DNA of 54,926 bases from CAZSNT01 sp964607765 (GCA_964607765.1 CAZSNT010000053.1:1-54926); one strand, 5' to 3'. Counted from the first letter of the stretch, positions 44,376 to 53,350 are shown. Notes: a model not told the origin generated them from the letters alone. A program made the numbers and translations.

Positions 44376-45521
44376 ATGAGCAAAAACATCTGGATTATTG
44401 CCGGAGAGCAATCGGGCGACGCCTACGGGGCGCTGCTGGCGAAGGCACTCCGGGGCCTGGACGCGCAGGTCACCATCCGCGGTATGGGCGGGGAAGCCAT
44501 GGCGCAAGCGGGTGTCGACGTGATGGTCGACTCCACTGAACTCGGCGTGGTGGGTTTTGTCGAAGTGTTGCGGCACCTGCGGCTGTTCTGGCGCATCTTC
44601 CACGACCTGCTGGATCGTGCGGCTCAGGAGCGGCCCGACGCGGTCATACTGATCGATTACCCCGGCTTCAACCTGAGATTCGCACGGCGCCTGCACGCCT
44701 TGGGGATTCGCGTGGTGTACTACGTGAGCCCGCAAGTGTGGGCCTGGGGCAAGCGCCGCATCCCGACCATCGCACGGTGCGTGGACAAGATGCTGGTGAT
44801 CTTCCCGTTCGAACCGCAGGTCTACGCGGAGACCGGCCTCGATGTGGAGTTTGTCGGACACCCGTTGCTGGAGGTACTCGACGCGTGCCGGGACCCCGCT
44901 TTGACACGCGAACCGTCGACCGTATTGCTGCTGCCCGGCAGCCGCGGCTCGGAGATAGAGCGGCTGCTGCCCGTCATGCTCGACACGGTGCAGATGCTGC
45001 ATGCCCAACGCCCCGAGCTGCAGTTCGTGATTGCAGTGCCGCGCGAGGCCATAGCGGACCGCGTCCGCGAGACGGCAGGTGCACTGCTGAGTCCGCGCCC
45101 GGGCAAGCCGGCCATCACGCTTGCGGTGGGCGAGACGCGCCGCTGGCTGCAGCGGGCAGGCGTTGGACTGGCCGCCAGCGGAACGGTCACCGTCGAGTCA
45201 GCCATTCTGGGCCTGCCGCTGGTGGTGATCTACCGCGTGCATCCGTTCACGTATTGGCTGGGCAGACTACTGGTGAAGATCCCGTTCTTCACGATGGTCA
45301 ACCTGGTGGCCGGGAAAGCTGTGTACGAGGAGTTCCTGCAGAACGCCGTCGCGCCGCCGGCGCTGACTCGCGCTCTGACGGACATCCTGCCGGGAGGCAA
45401 ACGCCGGGACAGCGTGCGACAGGAGATGGCCGCGGCAGTACAGAAACTGGGCGGCCAGAGCCCTGTGTGCGAGCGGGCTGCCGAAGCCGTGTTCGAACTC
45501 ATTGAATCTGAGGCGCAGTGA
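44376..45521 (+). CDS. lpxB: Lipid-A-disaccharide synthase
   Basis: 381 residues from ATG 44376, where the conserved start WIIAGEQSGDAYGALL follows at once. Family blocks: IRGMGGEAMAQAGVDVM, GVVGFVEVLRHL, VILIDYPGFNLRFAR, VVYYVSPQVWAWGKRR, FPFEPQVY, FVGHPLLEV, LLLPGSRGSEIERLLP, ASGTVTVESAILGLPLVVIYR. LpxB joins UDP-2,3-diacylglucosamine to lipid X at the inner membrane, making the lipid A disaccharide. It is good evidence for an outer membrane with lipopolysaccharide. It leads the plus-strand envelope run, followed 38 bases on by NAD kinase. Confidence 0.96.
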   Translation: MSKNIWIIAGEQSGDAYGALLAKALRGLDAQVTIRGMGGEAMAQAGVDVMVDSTELGVVGFVEVLRHLRLFWRIFHDLLDRAAQERPDAVILIDYPGFNLRFARRLHALGIRVVYYVSPQVWAWGKRRIPTIARCVDKMLVIFPFEPQVYAETGLDVEFVGHPLLEVLDACRDPALTREPSTVLLLPGSRGSEIERLLPVMLDTVQMLHAQRPELQFVIAVPREAIADRVRETAGALLSPRPGKPAITLAVGETRRWLQRAGVGLAASGTVTVESAILGLPLVVIYRVHPFTYWLGRLLVKIPFFTMVNLVAGKAVYEEFLQNAVAPPALTRALTDILPGGKRRDSVRQEMAAAVQKLGGQSPVCERAAEAVFELIESEAQ

Positions 45522-45559
45522 CAGGCAGCGACGCGGATTGTTTTCGGGAGGACACCAGC

Positions 45560-46321
45560 ATGCGCGTAGCCACATGTGGACGGAACCTGACTGACCTGAG
45601 CAGATTCCTGGACGCTTTCCCGGACCTCGAGTTCGTAGACGAACGTCCGGACATTGTCATCGCCTACGGCGGCGATGGCGCGTTGCTGGGGGCCGAACGA
45701 GTGTACCCCGGCATCCCGAAGTGCCCAATCCGCGACAGCAGATCGAATCCGAAGTGCGACGCGCACGCGGAAGCGAAGGTCCTGGAACTGCTGATCAGTG
45801 GCGAGCTGACGGAGTCACAGCTCATCAGACTGCAGGCGACCACCTCGCAGGGGCAGACCATCACGGGCACGAACGACATTGTCATCAACAAGGAGATTAT
45901 CTCGAGCGCGGTCCGTTACAGCCTGCGCCTGAACGATCTCCTTTACAAGAACCACATTGTCGGCGACGGACTCGTGGTCGCCACCCCCTTCGGCAGCACG
46001 GGTTACTACCGCAGCATCACACACAGTCTGTTCCGCGTCGGGATCGGGCTGGCTTTCAACAACTCGACCGAGCCGCTCGACCACCTGGTGATTGACTGCA
46101 ACAGCACGGTGGAGGTGGAGATCATTCGGGGGCCGGCCGTTCTCCTCGCCGACAACAACCCGGCGCGACTGGCTCTGCGACAAGGCGACCTGATCCGTAT
46201 CCGGCAGACGGAGCGGGAGACGACCGTCCTGGGCCTGGACACGTTCCGCTGCCCCGACTGTTATCAGCTGCGCCAGGACAGTGCCGGACCAAGCTGTGAC
46301 TACACCGCGGACAGGAGCTGA
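45560..46321 (+). CDS. nadK: NAD kinase
   Basis: 253 residues from ATG 45560, preceded by CGGGAGGACACC; the earlier start at 45518 has no such site. ATP-NAD kinase signatures: IVIAYGGDGALLGAER (GGDG), the NE/D-type motif TGTNDIVINKEII and the conserved loop GDGLVVATPFGSTGYYRS. It makes NADP from NAD. It is slightly shorter than most bacterial NadK proteins (about 290 residues), chiefly because the N-terminal region before GGDG is short. It lies 38 nt after lpxB and 5 nt before plsY, so it is probably part of the same transcript. Confidence 0.92.
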   Translation: MRVATCGRNLTDLSRFLDAFPDLEFVDERPDIVIAYGGDGALLGAERVYPGIPKCPIRDSRSNPKCDAHAEAKVLELLISGELTESQLIRLQATTSQGQTITGTNDIVINKEIISSAVRYSLRLNDLLYKNHIVGDGLVVATPFGSTGYYRSITHSLFRVGIGLAFNNSTEPLDHLVIDCNSTVEVEIIRGPAVLLADNNPARLALRQGDLIRIRQTERETTVLGLDTFRCPDCYQLRQDSAGPSCDYTADRS

Positions 46322-46326
46322 CCGGC

Positions 46327-46989
46327 ATGAGCGAACACGGCGAGATTGCGGTACTGGTGGTGCTGGTGCTGGTGGCCTACGCGCTGGGCAGCATTCCGTG
46401 GGGGCTGGTCATCGGCCGGGCCAAGGGCCTCGACATCCGCAAACACGGCAGCGGCAACATCGGCGCGACGAATGTACGGCGCGTTCTGGGGCGCCGCTGC
46501 GGCATCCTGTGCTGCCTGCTGGACATCGCCAAAGGGCTGGTTCCCGTCTTGATCGCCGCCGCCGTGACGGGCAGCCTGCAGCGCGGCACGGCAGTGGTCC
46601 CGGCGCTGTGTGCCGGTGCGGCCGTGGCCGGGCACGTGTGGCCGATCACACTGGGCTTCAAAGGCGGCAAGGGCGTCGCGACGACCATCGGCGCCATCCT
46701 CGCACTCGCGCCCTGGTCCGTGCTCATCGCATTGCTCGGTTGGTACGCCGTTTTCCGCGTGTCCCGGTACGTGTCCGTGGCCAGCATGGCCGCGGCAGTT
46801 ATCCTGCCGGCCAGCGCGGCCGCACTCAACGGCCTGGGCCTGGCAAGTGTGCGCCGCCCGACGCTCGTGCTGCTGCTGCTCCTGGCCGTACTGATCATCG
46901 TACGCCACAGGACGAACCTGGTGCGTCTGTTTCAGGGCACGGAGAACCGGTTCGAGCGCAAACCCAAACCCGACGACTCACAAGGATGA
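46327..46989 (+). CDS. plsY: Glycerol-3-phosphate acyltransferase PlsY
   Basis: 220 residues, multi-spanning membrane protein with about five helices. All three active-site motifs are present: KHGSGNIGATN, LGFKGGKGVAT and HRTNLVRL, plus GSIPWGLVIGR near the N-terminus. PlsY uses acyl-phosphate to acylate sn-glycerol-3-phosphate, the first step of phospholipid synthesis. The next gene, gpsA, makes its substrate, so the pair is functionally coupled. The basic C-terminal tail (RFERKPKPDD) is cytosolic. Confidence 0.96.
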   Translation: MSEHGEIAVLVVLVLVAYALGSIPWGLVIGRAKGLDIRKHGSGNIGATNVRRVLGRRCGILCCLLDIAKGLVPVLIAAAVTGSLQRGTAVVPALCAGAAVAGHVWPITLGFKGGKGVATTIGAILALAPWSVLIALLGWYAVFRVSRYVSVASMAAAVILPASAAALNGLGLASVRRPTLVLLLLLAVLIIVRHRTNLVRLFQGTENRFERKPKPDDSQG

Positions 46990-46996
46990 CACACCC

Positions 46997-47998
46997 ATGA
47001 ACGTTGCAGTGCTCAGCGACGGCGGCTGGGGCACGGCCCTGGCCGTGGTGCTCTGCCGCAATGGACACAGCGTCACGCTCTGGGGACCGTTCCCCGACTA
47101 CGTGGACGAGATGCGCCGGACGCGGACGAATCCCCGTTACCTGCCCGGGATCCCGCTCCCCGAACGGCTGCGGTTGAGCGACAGCCTTGCGGAAGCAACG
47201 GCCGGCGCGGGCCTCCTGGTGCTGGCGGCTCCCTCCCAGTACATGCGCTCGCTGCTGCAGGGCCTGGCACAAGTCGACGTCGCGTCGAACACGATCCACG
47301 TGAACGTGGCCAAGGGGATCGAGATCGGCAGCCTGAAACGCATGAGCGAATTGGTCGCCGAGCTGCTCGGCGATGTCCCTTACGCGGTTCTGTCCGGGCC
47401 CAGCCATGCCGAGGAAGTGGCTCGCGGCGTCCCGACGGCCGTGGTCGCAGCAGCGCAGGACGAAGCCGTGGCATCGACGGTACAGACTCTGTTCATGGAC
47501 GAGGCGTTCCGGGTGTATACCGCGGCCGATGTTCTCGGCGTCGAACTCGGCGGCTCGCTGAAGAACGTCCTGGCCCTGGCAGCCGGCGTGTGCGATGGTA
47601 TGGGAGCCGGCGACAACACCAAGGCCGCGTTGCTGACCCGAGGCATCGCGGAGTTGGCCCGGCTCGGGCAGAACCTGGGCGGCAGCGCGGAGACGTTCAG
47701 CGGCCTGAGCGGCATCGGCGACGTAATCGTCACGTGCATGAGCCGGCACAGCCGCAACCGCCACGTCGGCGAGGAGCTTGGGAAGGGGCGCGGCCTCCAG
47801 CAGATCCTAGACGACATGGGCGGGCAGGTGGCCGAAGGCGTGGCGACCTGCGAGAGCGCGTTCCGGCTCGCGCACCGGGCGCACGTCGAAACGCCGATCA
47901 TCGACCAGGTGCACGCTGCACTGTACGAAGGCAGGGATCCGCGGGAAGCCGTCCGCGAACTCATGACCCGCGACCCCAAGCGGGAGACGTTTGGGTAG
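46997..47998 (+). CDS. gpsA: Glycerol-3-phosphate dehydrogenase [NAD(P)+]
   Basis: 333 residues, the expected length, with AAGGA 11 nt before the ATG. Family blocks: VNVAKGIEIG, AVLSGPSHAEEVARGVPT, ELGGSLKNVLALAAGVCDGM with the catalytic Lys, GAGDNTKAALLTRG and FSGLSGIGDVIVTC. It reduces dihydroxyacetone phosphate to sn-glycerol-3-phosphate for PlsY. The N-terminal NAD loop reads LSDGGWGTALA where GAGxxG-type loops are usual, so the first glycine is replaced by Ser. The gene is otherwise complete and its context with plsY is conserved, so it is probably functional. Confidence 0.95.
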   Translation: MNVAVLSDGGWGTALAVVLCRNGHSVTLWGPFPDYVDEMRRTRTNPRYLPGIPLPERLRLSDSLAEATAGAGLLVLAAPSQYMRSLLQGLAQVDVASNTIHVNVAKGIEIGSLKRMSELVAELLGDVPYAVLSGPSHAEEVARGVPTAVVAAAQDEAVASTVQTLFMDEAFRVYTAADVLGVELGGSLKNVLALAAGVCDGMGAGDNTKAALLTRGIAELARLGQNLGGSAETFSGLSGIGDVIVTCMSRHSRNRHVGEELGKGRGLQQILDDMGGQVAEGVATCESAFRLAHRAHVETPIIDQVHAALYEGRDPREAVRELMTRDPKRETFG

Positions 47999-48021
47999 CT
48001 TGCAGGAGGCGGGATGGCTCG

Positions 48022-48126
48022 GATGAGTCACTGCGTCACTGAGTCATTGAGTCACCGAACCGGGAACCCGGCATGAACCAGGACGACCAGAATTGCTGAA
48101 CACTGAACACCGAACACTGAACACCC
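48022..48126. repeat. Composite of 8-nt and 7-nt micro-arrays before the YdjY gene
   Basis: Four 8-nt units (TGAGTCAC type, 48024-48055) are followed by four 7-nt units (GAACACT/GAACACC, about 48098-48125). The second array lies inside the reading frame of the next gene if TTG 48093 is its start. The same pairing of a TGACTCAG-type array with another array occurs at 53351-53438. Confidence 0.75.
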
Positions 48127-48854
48127 ACGCGCGCAGGAGTCCCGGACGCCTGCTTGCGAGGCTGACGGGCCTGTTGTGCGTGGCCTTTTGCGCCGCGCTC
48201 TGTACCACATCACGGGCGCAGGAGCCGACGCCTGACGCAGAACCTGGATCTGCCCCCAAGAAAAAGGCGGTCTTCGAGAAGCTCCCCAACGGCGATGTGC
48301 GTCTGGGCGGCATCACAATTCACCGCAAGCAGAATGAGCTGTCCTTCCCCGCCCACATCAACATGTCGAGCGGCGCCATCGACGTTGTGGCCGCGACTGC
48401 CGTCGGGCGCCTCTACGAGAGCCTGCTGCGCACCGAGACGCGGCCCTTCCATCTGCAGACCATGTTGTACCTGTTGGGCGCCCGGAACGGACCGCGACTG
48501 CTCGACATCAACGGCAAACAGGGAGACCTGTTCGACATCGACCTGGAGTGGCGCGCGCCGGACGACCGCGTCACGCGCGAACCGGTTGAGGCGTGGCTGC
48601 TCGACGAAAGCACGCAGGAGCCCATGAAACGGATGGGCTGGGTATTCGTGGGCTCCAGCATTGCCAACGGCGTGTTCCTTGCCGATGTGGAAGGCAACCT
48701 GTGCGTCAGCTATTCGGCAGGTGAGACCGTTCTGGACATCCCGGACGTCGCCGGCGACAAGGCGTGGTCATTCTCAGTGAACGATGCGAAGGCGGAACCC
48801 GGGAAGGACGCGCCTGTGCGCGTCATTGTCGTACCGCGCAAGAAGCAACCATGA
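48093..48854 (+). CDS. Exported YdjY-domain protein, start uncertain
   Basis: Residues before the signal peptide translate a 7-nt repeat array (TEHRTLNT), so the TTG at 48093 is doubtful though it is the only standard initiation codon before the signal peptide. An AGGAG at 48135-48139 lies 10 nt before an in-frame CTG at 48150, which would begin a perfect signal peptide (LARLTGLLCVAFCAAL, ending SRAQ). The mature domain matches YdjY: GDVRLGGITIHRKQNELSF, GAIDVVAATAVGRLYESLL, FHLQTMLYLLGAR, RMGWVFVGSS and DVEGNLCVSYSAGETVLDIP. This ferredoxin-linked domain family is common in Planctomycetota; its role is unknown. The stop overlaps murA by 4 nt. Confidence 0.78.
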   Translation: MLNTEHRTLNTHARRSPGRLLARLTGLLCVAFCAALCTTSRAQEPTPDAEPGSAPKKKAVFEKLPNGDVRLGGITIHRKQNELSFPAHINMSSGAIDVVAATAVGRLYESLLRTETRPFHLQTMLYLLGARNGPRLLDINGKQGDLFDIDLEWRAPDDRVTREPVEAWLLDESTQEPMKRMGWVFVGSSIANGVFLADVEGNLCVSYSAGETVLDIPDVAGDKAWSFSVNDAKAEPGKDAPVRVIVVPRKKQP

Positions 48855-50140
48855 ACAGCTTCCGCATAGTTGGAGGGAATGCGCTGACCGGCACCATCGA
48901 GGCATCCGGGAACAAGAACGCCGTGCTGCCGATGATCGCCGCCGCGCTGTTGACCGACGAACCGGTGATTCTGGACCACGTTCCGGACATCGGCGACGTG
49001 CAGACCATGCTGACGCTGGCCCACGCGCTCGGAGCCACGGTCGACTGGGACCGGCAGCAGGGCGTTCTCACGCTGCACGCCGCCCAGCTTCTGGACGCGG
49101 AGCTTCCCCGGAACCTGTGCCGCGAGATCAGGGCGGGAATCCTGTTCGCCGCGCCGCTGCTGCACCGGTCGGGCTGTGCGACCATGTTCCCGCCCGGCGG
49201 CGACGTCATCGGACGCCGGCGCCTCGACGTCCACTTCGGCGGCCTGCGTCGGATGGGGGCACAGATCGACACGGATGACAGGTTCGTGTTCCGCACGCAC
49301 GGACGGCTCGAGGGCGCGGACCTGTTTCTGCCCGAAGCGAGCGTGACGGGCACGGCACAGCTGCTGCTGGCCGCCGTGCTCGCCGAGGGAACCACCACCA
49401 TTCGCAACGCGGCCTGCGAACCGCACATCGGGGATCTGGCCCGGTTGCTGACCGGAATGGGTGCACGCATAGAGGGCACCGACAGCAACACGCTGACTGT
49501 GCACGGAGTGAGCAGGCTGCAGGGCGTACGGCACCGGGTCGTCTCCGATCACACTGAAGTGGGGAGTCTCCTCGCGTTGGGCGCGGCAACCGGCGGAGGC
49601 GTGACAGTGACCGGTGTCGACCCGAGCCACTACCCGAAGGTCAAGCAGGTGTTTGCACGATTCGGCGTGGACCTGGAATGCGGCGCAGACACTGTGAGCA
49701 TCGCGCCGGGGCAACAGCGTTGCGTACAGCCCGACCTGGACGGCGGGATCCCGGTGATCGATGACGGGCCGTGGCCCCATTTCCCGTCCGACCTGATGAG
49801 CGTGATGATCGTGCTCGCAACGCAGGCAACGGGCACTGTGCTGTTCTTCGAGAAGATGTACGAGAGCCGCATGTACTTCGTCGATCGCCTGGTGGCCATG
49901 GGCGCAAACGCGGTCATCTGCGATCCGCACCGCGCGGTCATCTGCGGCCCGTCACGTCTGCACGGCATCACACTGAGCAGCCCGGACATCCGCGCCGGCA
50001 TGGCGCTGGTAGCAGCCGCGCTGTGCGCACCCGGTGAGAGCATCATCCGCAATGTGCACCTGATCGACCGCGGCTACGAATCGATCGAGACCAAACTCAG
50101 CGCCCTCGGCGCGGCCATCGAACGGGTCACCGAGTCGTAA
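48851..50140 (+). CDS. murA: UDP-N-acetylglucosamine 1-carboxyvinyltransferase, Asp variant
   Basis: 429 residues from ATG 48851; the frame's earlier start at 48764 lies inside the upstream gene. The start SFRIVGGNALTGTIEASG and catalytic Lys22-Asn23 (GNKNAVLP) are in place. The loop that normally carries the catalytic Cys (Cys115 in E. coli) reads FPPGGDVIGRRRLD, with Asp118 at that position. The substrate-binding Asp in HFPSDLMS is kept. MurA adds enolpyruvate from PEP to UDP-GlcNAc, the first committed step of peptidoglycan. Asp-type MurAs (Mycobacterium, Chlamydia) resist fosfomycin because the drug alkylates the Cys. Fosfomycin resistance here is a prediction. It overlaps the YdjY stop by 4 nt. 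Confidence 0.95.
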   Translation: MNSFRIVGGNALTGTIEASGNKNAVLPMIAAALLTDEPVILDHVPDIGDVQTMLTLAHALGATVDWDRQQGVLTLHAAQLLDAELPRNLCREIRAGILFAAPLLHRSGCATMFPPGGDVIGRRRLDVHFGGLRRMGAQIDTDDRFVFRTHGRLEGADLFLPEASVTGTAQLLLAAVLAEGTTTIRNAACEPHIGDLARLLTGMGARIEGTDSNTLTVHGVSRLQGVRHRVVSDHTEVGSLLALGAATGGGVTVTGVDPSHYPKVKQVFARFGVDLECGADTVSIAPGQQRCVQPDLDGGIPVIDDGPWPHFPSDLMSVMIVLATQATGTVLFFEKMYESRMYFVDRLVAMGANAVICDPHRAVICGPSRLHGITLSSPDIRAGMALVAAALCAPGESIIRNVHLIDRGYESIETKLSALGAAIERVTES

Positions 50141-50163
50141 CACGCGCGCCGAAGCGCTATAGT
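50135..50163 (+). promoter_or_regulatory. Candidate promoter for mgtE
   Basis: TCGTAA (50135-50140, 3 of 6), a 17-bp spacer and TATAGT (50158-50163, 5 of 6). The start site near 50170 leaves GTG 50200 as the first usable start and excludes GTG 50164. The -35 overlaps the end of murA. Confidence 0.4.
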
Positions 50164-50199
50164 GTGGAGCCGGGCAACCTGCCCAGGTCAACCCCCGCA

Positions 50200-51576
50200 G
50201 TGAACAACGAGAACGTCAATTTTGAGCAGCTCCACGACCTGGTGGCGCACGAGCGCTGGCAGGCGTTCCGTCGTGCCGTGACGCTTCTCGACCCCGCCGA
50301 CCTCGCCGACTTGATCGAAGAACTGCCCTCGGACAGCCGCGATGCCGTGTTCCAGCAACTGGACCTGGAAACGGCGTCCGACGTACTCGTGGAGCTGCAG
50401 CCCGGCTACCTGGACGATGTTGTCGAAGACATGTCCTCGGACCACATCGCGGACCTTGCCGAGCAGATGGCTCCCGACGAAGCGGCAGACTTCATCTCGG
50501 AACTGGAAGACAAACAGGTCGCCGAGGTGCTGGCTGCCATGGAGCCTGCCGAACGGCACGAGGTGCGGGAACTGCTTCGCTACGAGGAGGACTCGGCCGG
50601 CAGCATCATGACGCCGGAGATCGTCGCCGCGCCCAGAACCGCAACTGTCGCCCAGACAGTTCAAAGCCTGGCAGAGACAGAGCTTTCCGATCCAGTCTTC
50701 AATGTCTACGTCGTTGAGCCGGAGAGCAGGGAACTGCTCGGCCTTGTCAACGTCTCCGAGTTGCTCGCGGCCACCCCGGACACCACGCTCGAGACGCTGG
50801 CGGACAGGGACTACATCTACGCGGCCCCGGGCGATGATCAGCAGGACGTGGCTCGACGTTTCCGCAAGTACAACTTGTGGGTCATGCCGGTGGTCGACGA
50901 GAACCGACGACTGCTGGGCCGGATCACCGTGGATGATGTCATTGACGTCGTGCACGAGGAGGCAGACGAGGATCTGGCCCACCTGGTCGGCGCGCCGGAC
51001 ATCGACGAGGAAGAGATATCCCTGCTCCGCATCACGCGGATGCGGCTGCCGTGGCTGATCATCACCATGTGCGCAGGACTCATCAACAGCGTCATCATCA
51101 AGACCATGATGCAGGCCACGGATATCGTGGCCATCGCCATCTTTGTGCCGGCAATCCTCGCCATGGGCGGCAACACCGGCATGCAGTCCTCGGCAATCTG
51201 CATCCGCGGGATTGCGCTGGGCGAGCGCAAGTACGGCAGACTGTTCAACATCATGTGGCGCGAAATCCGCGTTGGCATATCACTGGGGATCGTATGCGGC
51301 CTCGTCACTACGCTGCTGGTAGCCGCTGTTGTGTCGGCCGCCGGCACGCCGACGGGCCCGGCGACATTGACGCCATGCCGGCTCGGGCTGGCCGTGGGCA
51401 TCGCCATGTGCAATGCAATGGCATTCGCGAGCAGCTTCGGAGCCGTGGTGCCCATCATCCTGCACCGGTTCCGCATCGATCCCGCCCTGGCATCCGGACC
51501 GTTCATCACAACCAGCAATGACCTCTCGGCATCCCTTATCTATTTTCTGACGTGCGTTCTGCTTCTCAAAGGCTGA
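50200..51576 (+). CDS. mgtE: Magnesium transporter MgtE
   Basis: 458 residues from GTG 50200; GTG 50164 is an alternative but falls at the predicted transcription start. N domain (about 5-125) of helical repeats: LLDPADLADLIEELPSDSRD, then LDDVVEDMSSDHIADL. Two CBS domains follow (about 125-255: SAGSIMTPEIVAA, YNLWVMPVVDENRRLLG). Five membrane helices (about 275-458) end in PFITTSNDLSASLIYFLTCV, with the conserved pore Asp in SND. MgtE is a magnesium channel gated by intracellular magnesium bound between the N and CBS domains. No magnesium-sensing leader was recognised in the 30-nt 5' region. Confidence 0.95.
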   Translation: MNNENVNFEQLHDLVAHERWQAFRRAVTLLDPADLADLIEELPSDSRDAVFQQLDLETASDVLVELQPGYLDDVVEDMSSDHIADLAEQMAPDEAADFISELEDKQVAEVLAAMEPAERHEVRELLRYEEDSAGSIMTPEIVAAPRTATVAQTVQSLAETELSDPVFNVYVVEPESRELLGLVNVSELLAATPDTTLETLADRDYIYAAPGDDQQDVARRFRKYNLWVMPVVDENRRLLGRITVDDVIDVVHEEADEDLAHLVGAPDIDEEEISLLRITRMRLPWLIITMCAGLINSVIIKTMMQATDIVAIAIFVPAILAMGGNTGMQSSAICIRGIALGERKYGRLFNIMWREIRVGISLGIVCGLVTTLLVAAVVSAAGTPTGPATLTPCRLGLAVGIAMCNAMAFASSFGAVVPIILHRFRIDPALASGPFITTSNDLSASLIYFLTCVLLLKG

Positions 51577-51583
51577 ACGAGGC

Positions 51584-53281
51584 GTGCAACACACTGTGCG
51601 TTACACCGAAACTGCACCAACTCGACGGTCCCTGTGCCTGCTGACAGTGCTGCTGTTTGCGGCGCTGTACCTGGCGCATCTGCACGTTCACGAACTGCGG
51701 TCCTACGAAGCGCTGCAGGCAGCCATCGCGACCGAGGCCGCCCGGACCGGCAACCACGCAGCGACTATTGTGCAGGGCGAGCAGGTGCACGCATTCCCGC
51801 TCTACCCGTGGCTCGTGACGCTCTGTTCCGGAGCGCGGCGCCCCACCGAGTGGACCACGCGCCTGCCCTCCGCCGTTGCCGTGCTGGGCATGGCACTGCT
51901 TAGCGCACACACGGCCTTCCGGCTGGGAGGCATGCTCGCTGCCGTGGTGGCCGCAGGCATGGTCCTGGTAAATGTGGCTTGCCTGCGGGAGGGCACACAG
52001 GCCGGCAGCGATGCAGTGTTCGCCCTGCTGATGAGTGCTGCGTGGTTCTGGTGGTTCCGCCTGGGCCGAGAACAGAAACGCTGGAGCGCGGCCTGCGTGA
52101 TCGCCGTCATCTGCGTCCTGGCGGCGACGTTCCAGGCCGGCCTGCGCGCAGTGGTCTATTTCTATCTGCCCGTGCTGCTGATGCGGCGGCCGCTGCGCGG
52201 CTGGCGGCGAATGCTGCTGCCCGCCCACTTCATCGCCTTGACCGTGGCCGCGGCTGTCCTCATCACGTGGCTCGTACTCGTGCCGGGCCAGACACTGCTG
52301 CCCTGGGCCACGCAGAGCCTGCAAGCAGCCCCGTGGCGCACGGAAGGGTACCTGCGCCATGTCCTGCTGTTCCCCCTGAAGTGCACGGGATACCTCTTGC
52401 CTTGGGTATTCCTCGCCTGGCCGACGTTCTGCGTGGCGTTCCGGCCTCTGGAGCGCGACGCGGTGTTCGCGCGCTTCCTGCGCACCATCGTAGTTGCCCT
52501 GTTCCTCGCCAGCTGGTTGCTGCCCGATACGTCGGCGCGAGCGCTCCTTGCCCTCGTGCCGCCGCTGGCCGTGCTGACCGGATCCCACTACGAGATCGTC
52601 ATCCGCCGGCACTACCGGCAGCTCAACCGGCTCTGGCGGCTGATCAACGGCGCCGTTCTCGTGCTCGGCGGAATCCTGCTGCTCGGCGGCATGCTCCACG
52701 CCGCAGGCGTCATTGTGTTCGTCGGCCTCGACGGGGCAACGCATCTGCTCAACATGTTGCTGCTGACTGCCGTGCTCGCCGCTGCCTGGCAGCTGGCGCG
52801 AACCGGGGCTGCCAGACCGTTCTGGCTGCGGTTCCCCGTGAGCTTGGCACTGCTGCAGATGGTCTTGCTGACAACCGCGCATCAGGGCCAAGCCTGGCTG
52901 CACAGTGAGACACGCGAGACCGGACAACTCCTCGCACAGGCGCTGCCGCTCGACGAACCAGTCTACAAGGCGACGAGGTATTTCCTTGTCCGGGAGTCCT
53001 TCTACATCGGGCATCCCGTGATCCGAGTCGCGGCGCCGGACCGGGACCTGCCCCCGGACAAACGGCGCGTCTACGCCCTCGCCGACGCCAAACCCCCCAT
53101 CCTGCCCGAACGTAAGTGGGAGCCCTGCAGCCCGCCCATCAACGTGCTGCTCAGGAACCGGCTGCGCCTGGAGTGGCGCCCGGGCGGACGCTGCCTGCTG
53201 CGCCTGCATCGCACAGCTGTTCAGCGCAATATGGAGACCGATCCCGTGGTCGTGCGCATGTACTGCGGCGAACTGCGCTGA
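51584..53281 (+). CDS. GT-C membrane glycosyltransferase (ArnT/PMT-like)
   Basis: 565 residues with about eleven membrane helices. The start codon is GTG 51584, with a GTG 12 bases later also possible. A periplasmic first loop (LHVHELRSYEALQAAIATEA) corresponds to the acidic catalytic loop of GT39/GT83 family enzymes. The typical FPLYPWLVTLCSGA and TRLPSAVAVLGMALLSA blocks follow. Such enzymes take sugars from polyprenyl-phosphate and attach them to lipid A, proteins or cell-wall polymers. The C-terminal 100 residues form a soluble periplasmic domain. Acceptor unknown; the neighbouring lpxB and murA genes suggest envelope modification (inference). Confidence 0.82.
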   Translation: MQHTVRYTETAPTRRSLCLLTVLLFAALYLAHLHVHELRSYEALQAAIATEAARTGNHAATIVQGEQVHAFPLYPWLVTLCSGARRPTEWTTRLPSAVAVLGMALLSAHTAFRLGGMLAAVVAAGMVLVNVACLREGTQAGSDAVFALLMSAAWFWWFRLGREQKRWSAACVIAVICVLAATFQAGLRAVVYFYLPVLLMRRPLRGWRRMLLPAHFIALTVAAAVLITWLVLVPGQTLLPWATQSLQAAPWRTEGYLRHVLLFPLKCTGYLLPWVFLAWPTFCVAFRPLERDAVFARFLRTIVVALFLASWLLPDTSARALLALVPPLAVLTGSHYEIVIRRHYRQLNRLWRLINGAVLVLGGILLLGGMLHAAGVIVFVGLDGATHLLNMLLLTAVLAAAWQLARTGAARPFWLRFPVSLALLQMVLLTTAHQGQAWLHSETRETGQLLAQALPLDEPVYKATRYFLVRESFYIGHPVIRVAAPDRDLPPDKRRVYALADAKPPILPERKWEPCSPPINVLLRNRLRLEWRPGGRCLLRLHRTAVQRNMETDPVVVRMYCGELR

Positions 53282-53350
53282 GCAGACCAGCTGGGCAGGG
53301 ACATGGAACATCCCGTCTCTCGAGGACGAGGAGGAAGGCGAGGCCAGATG

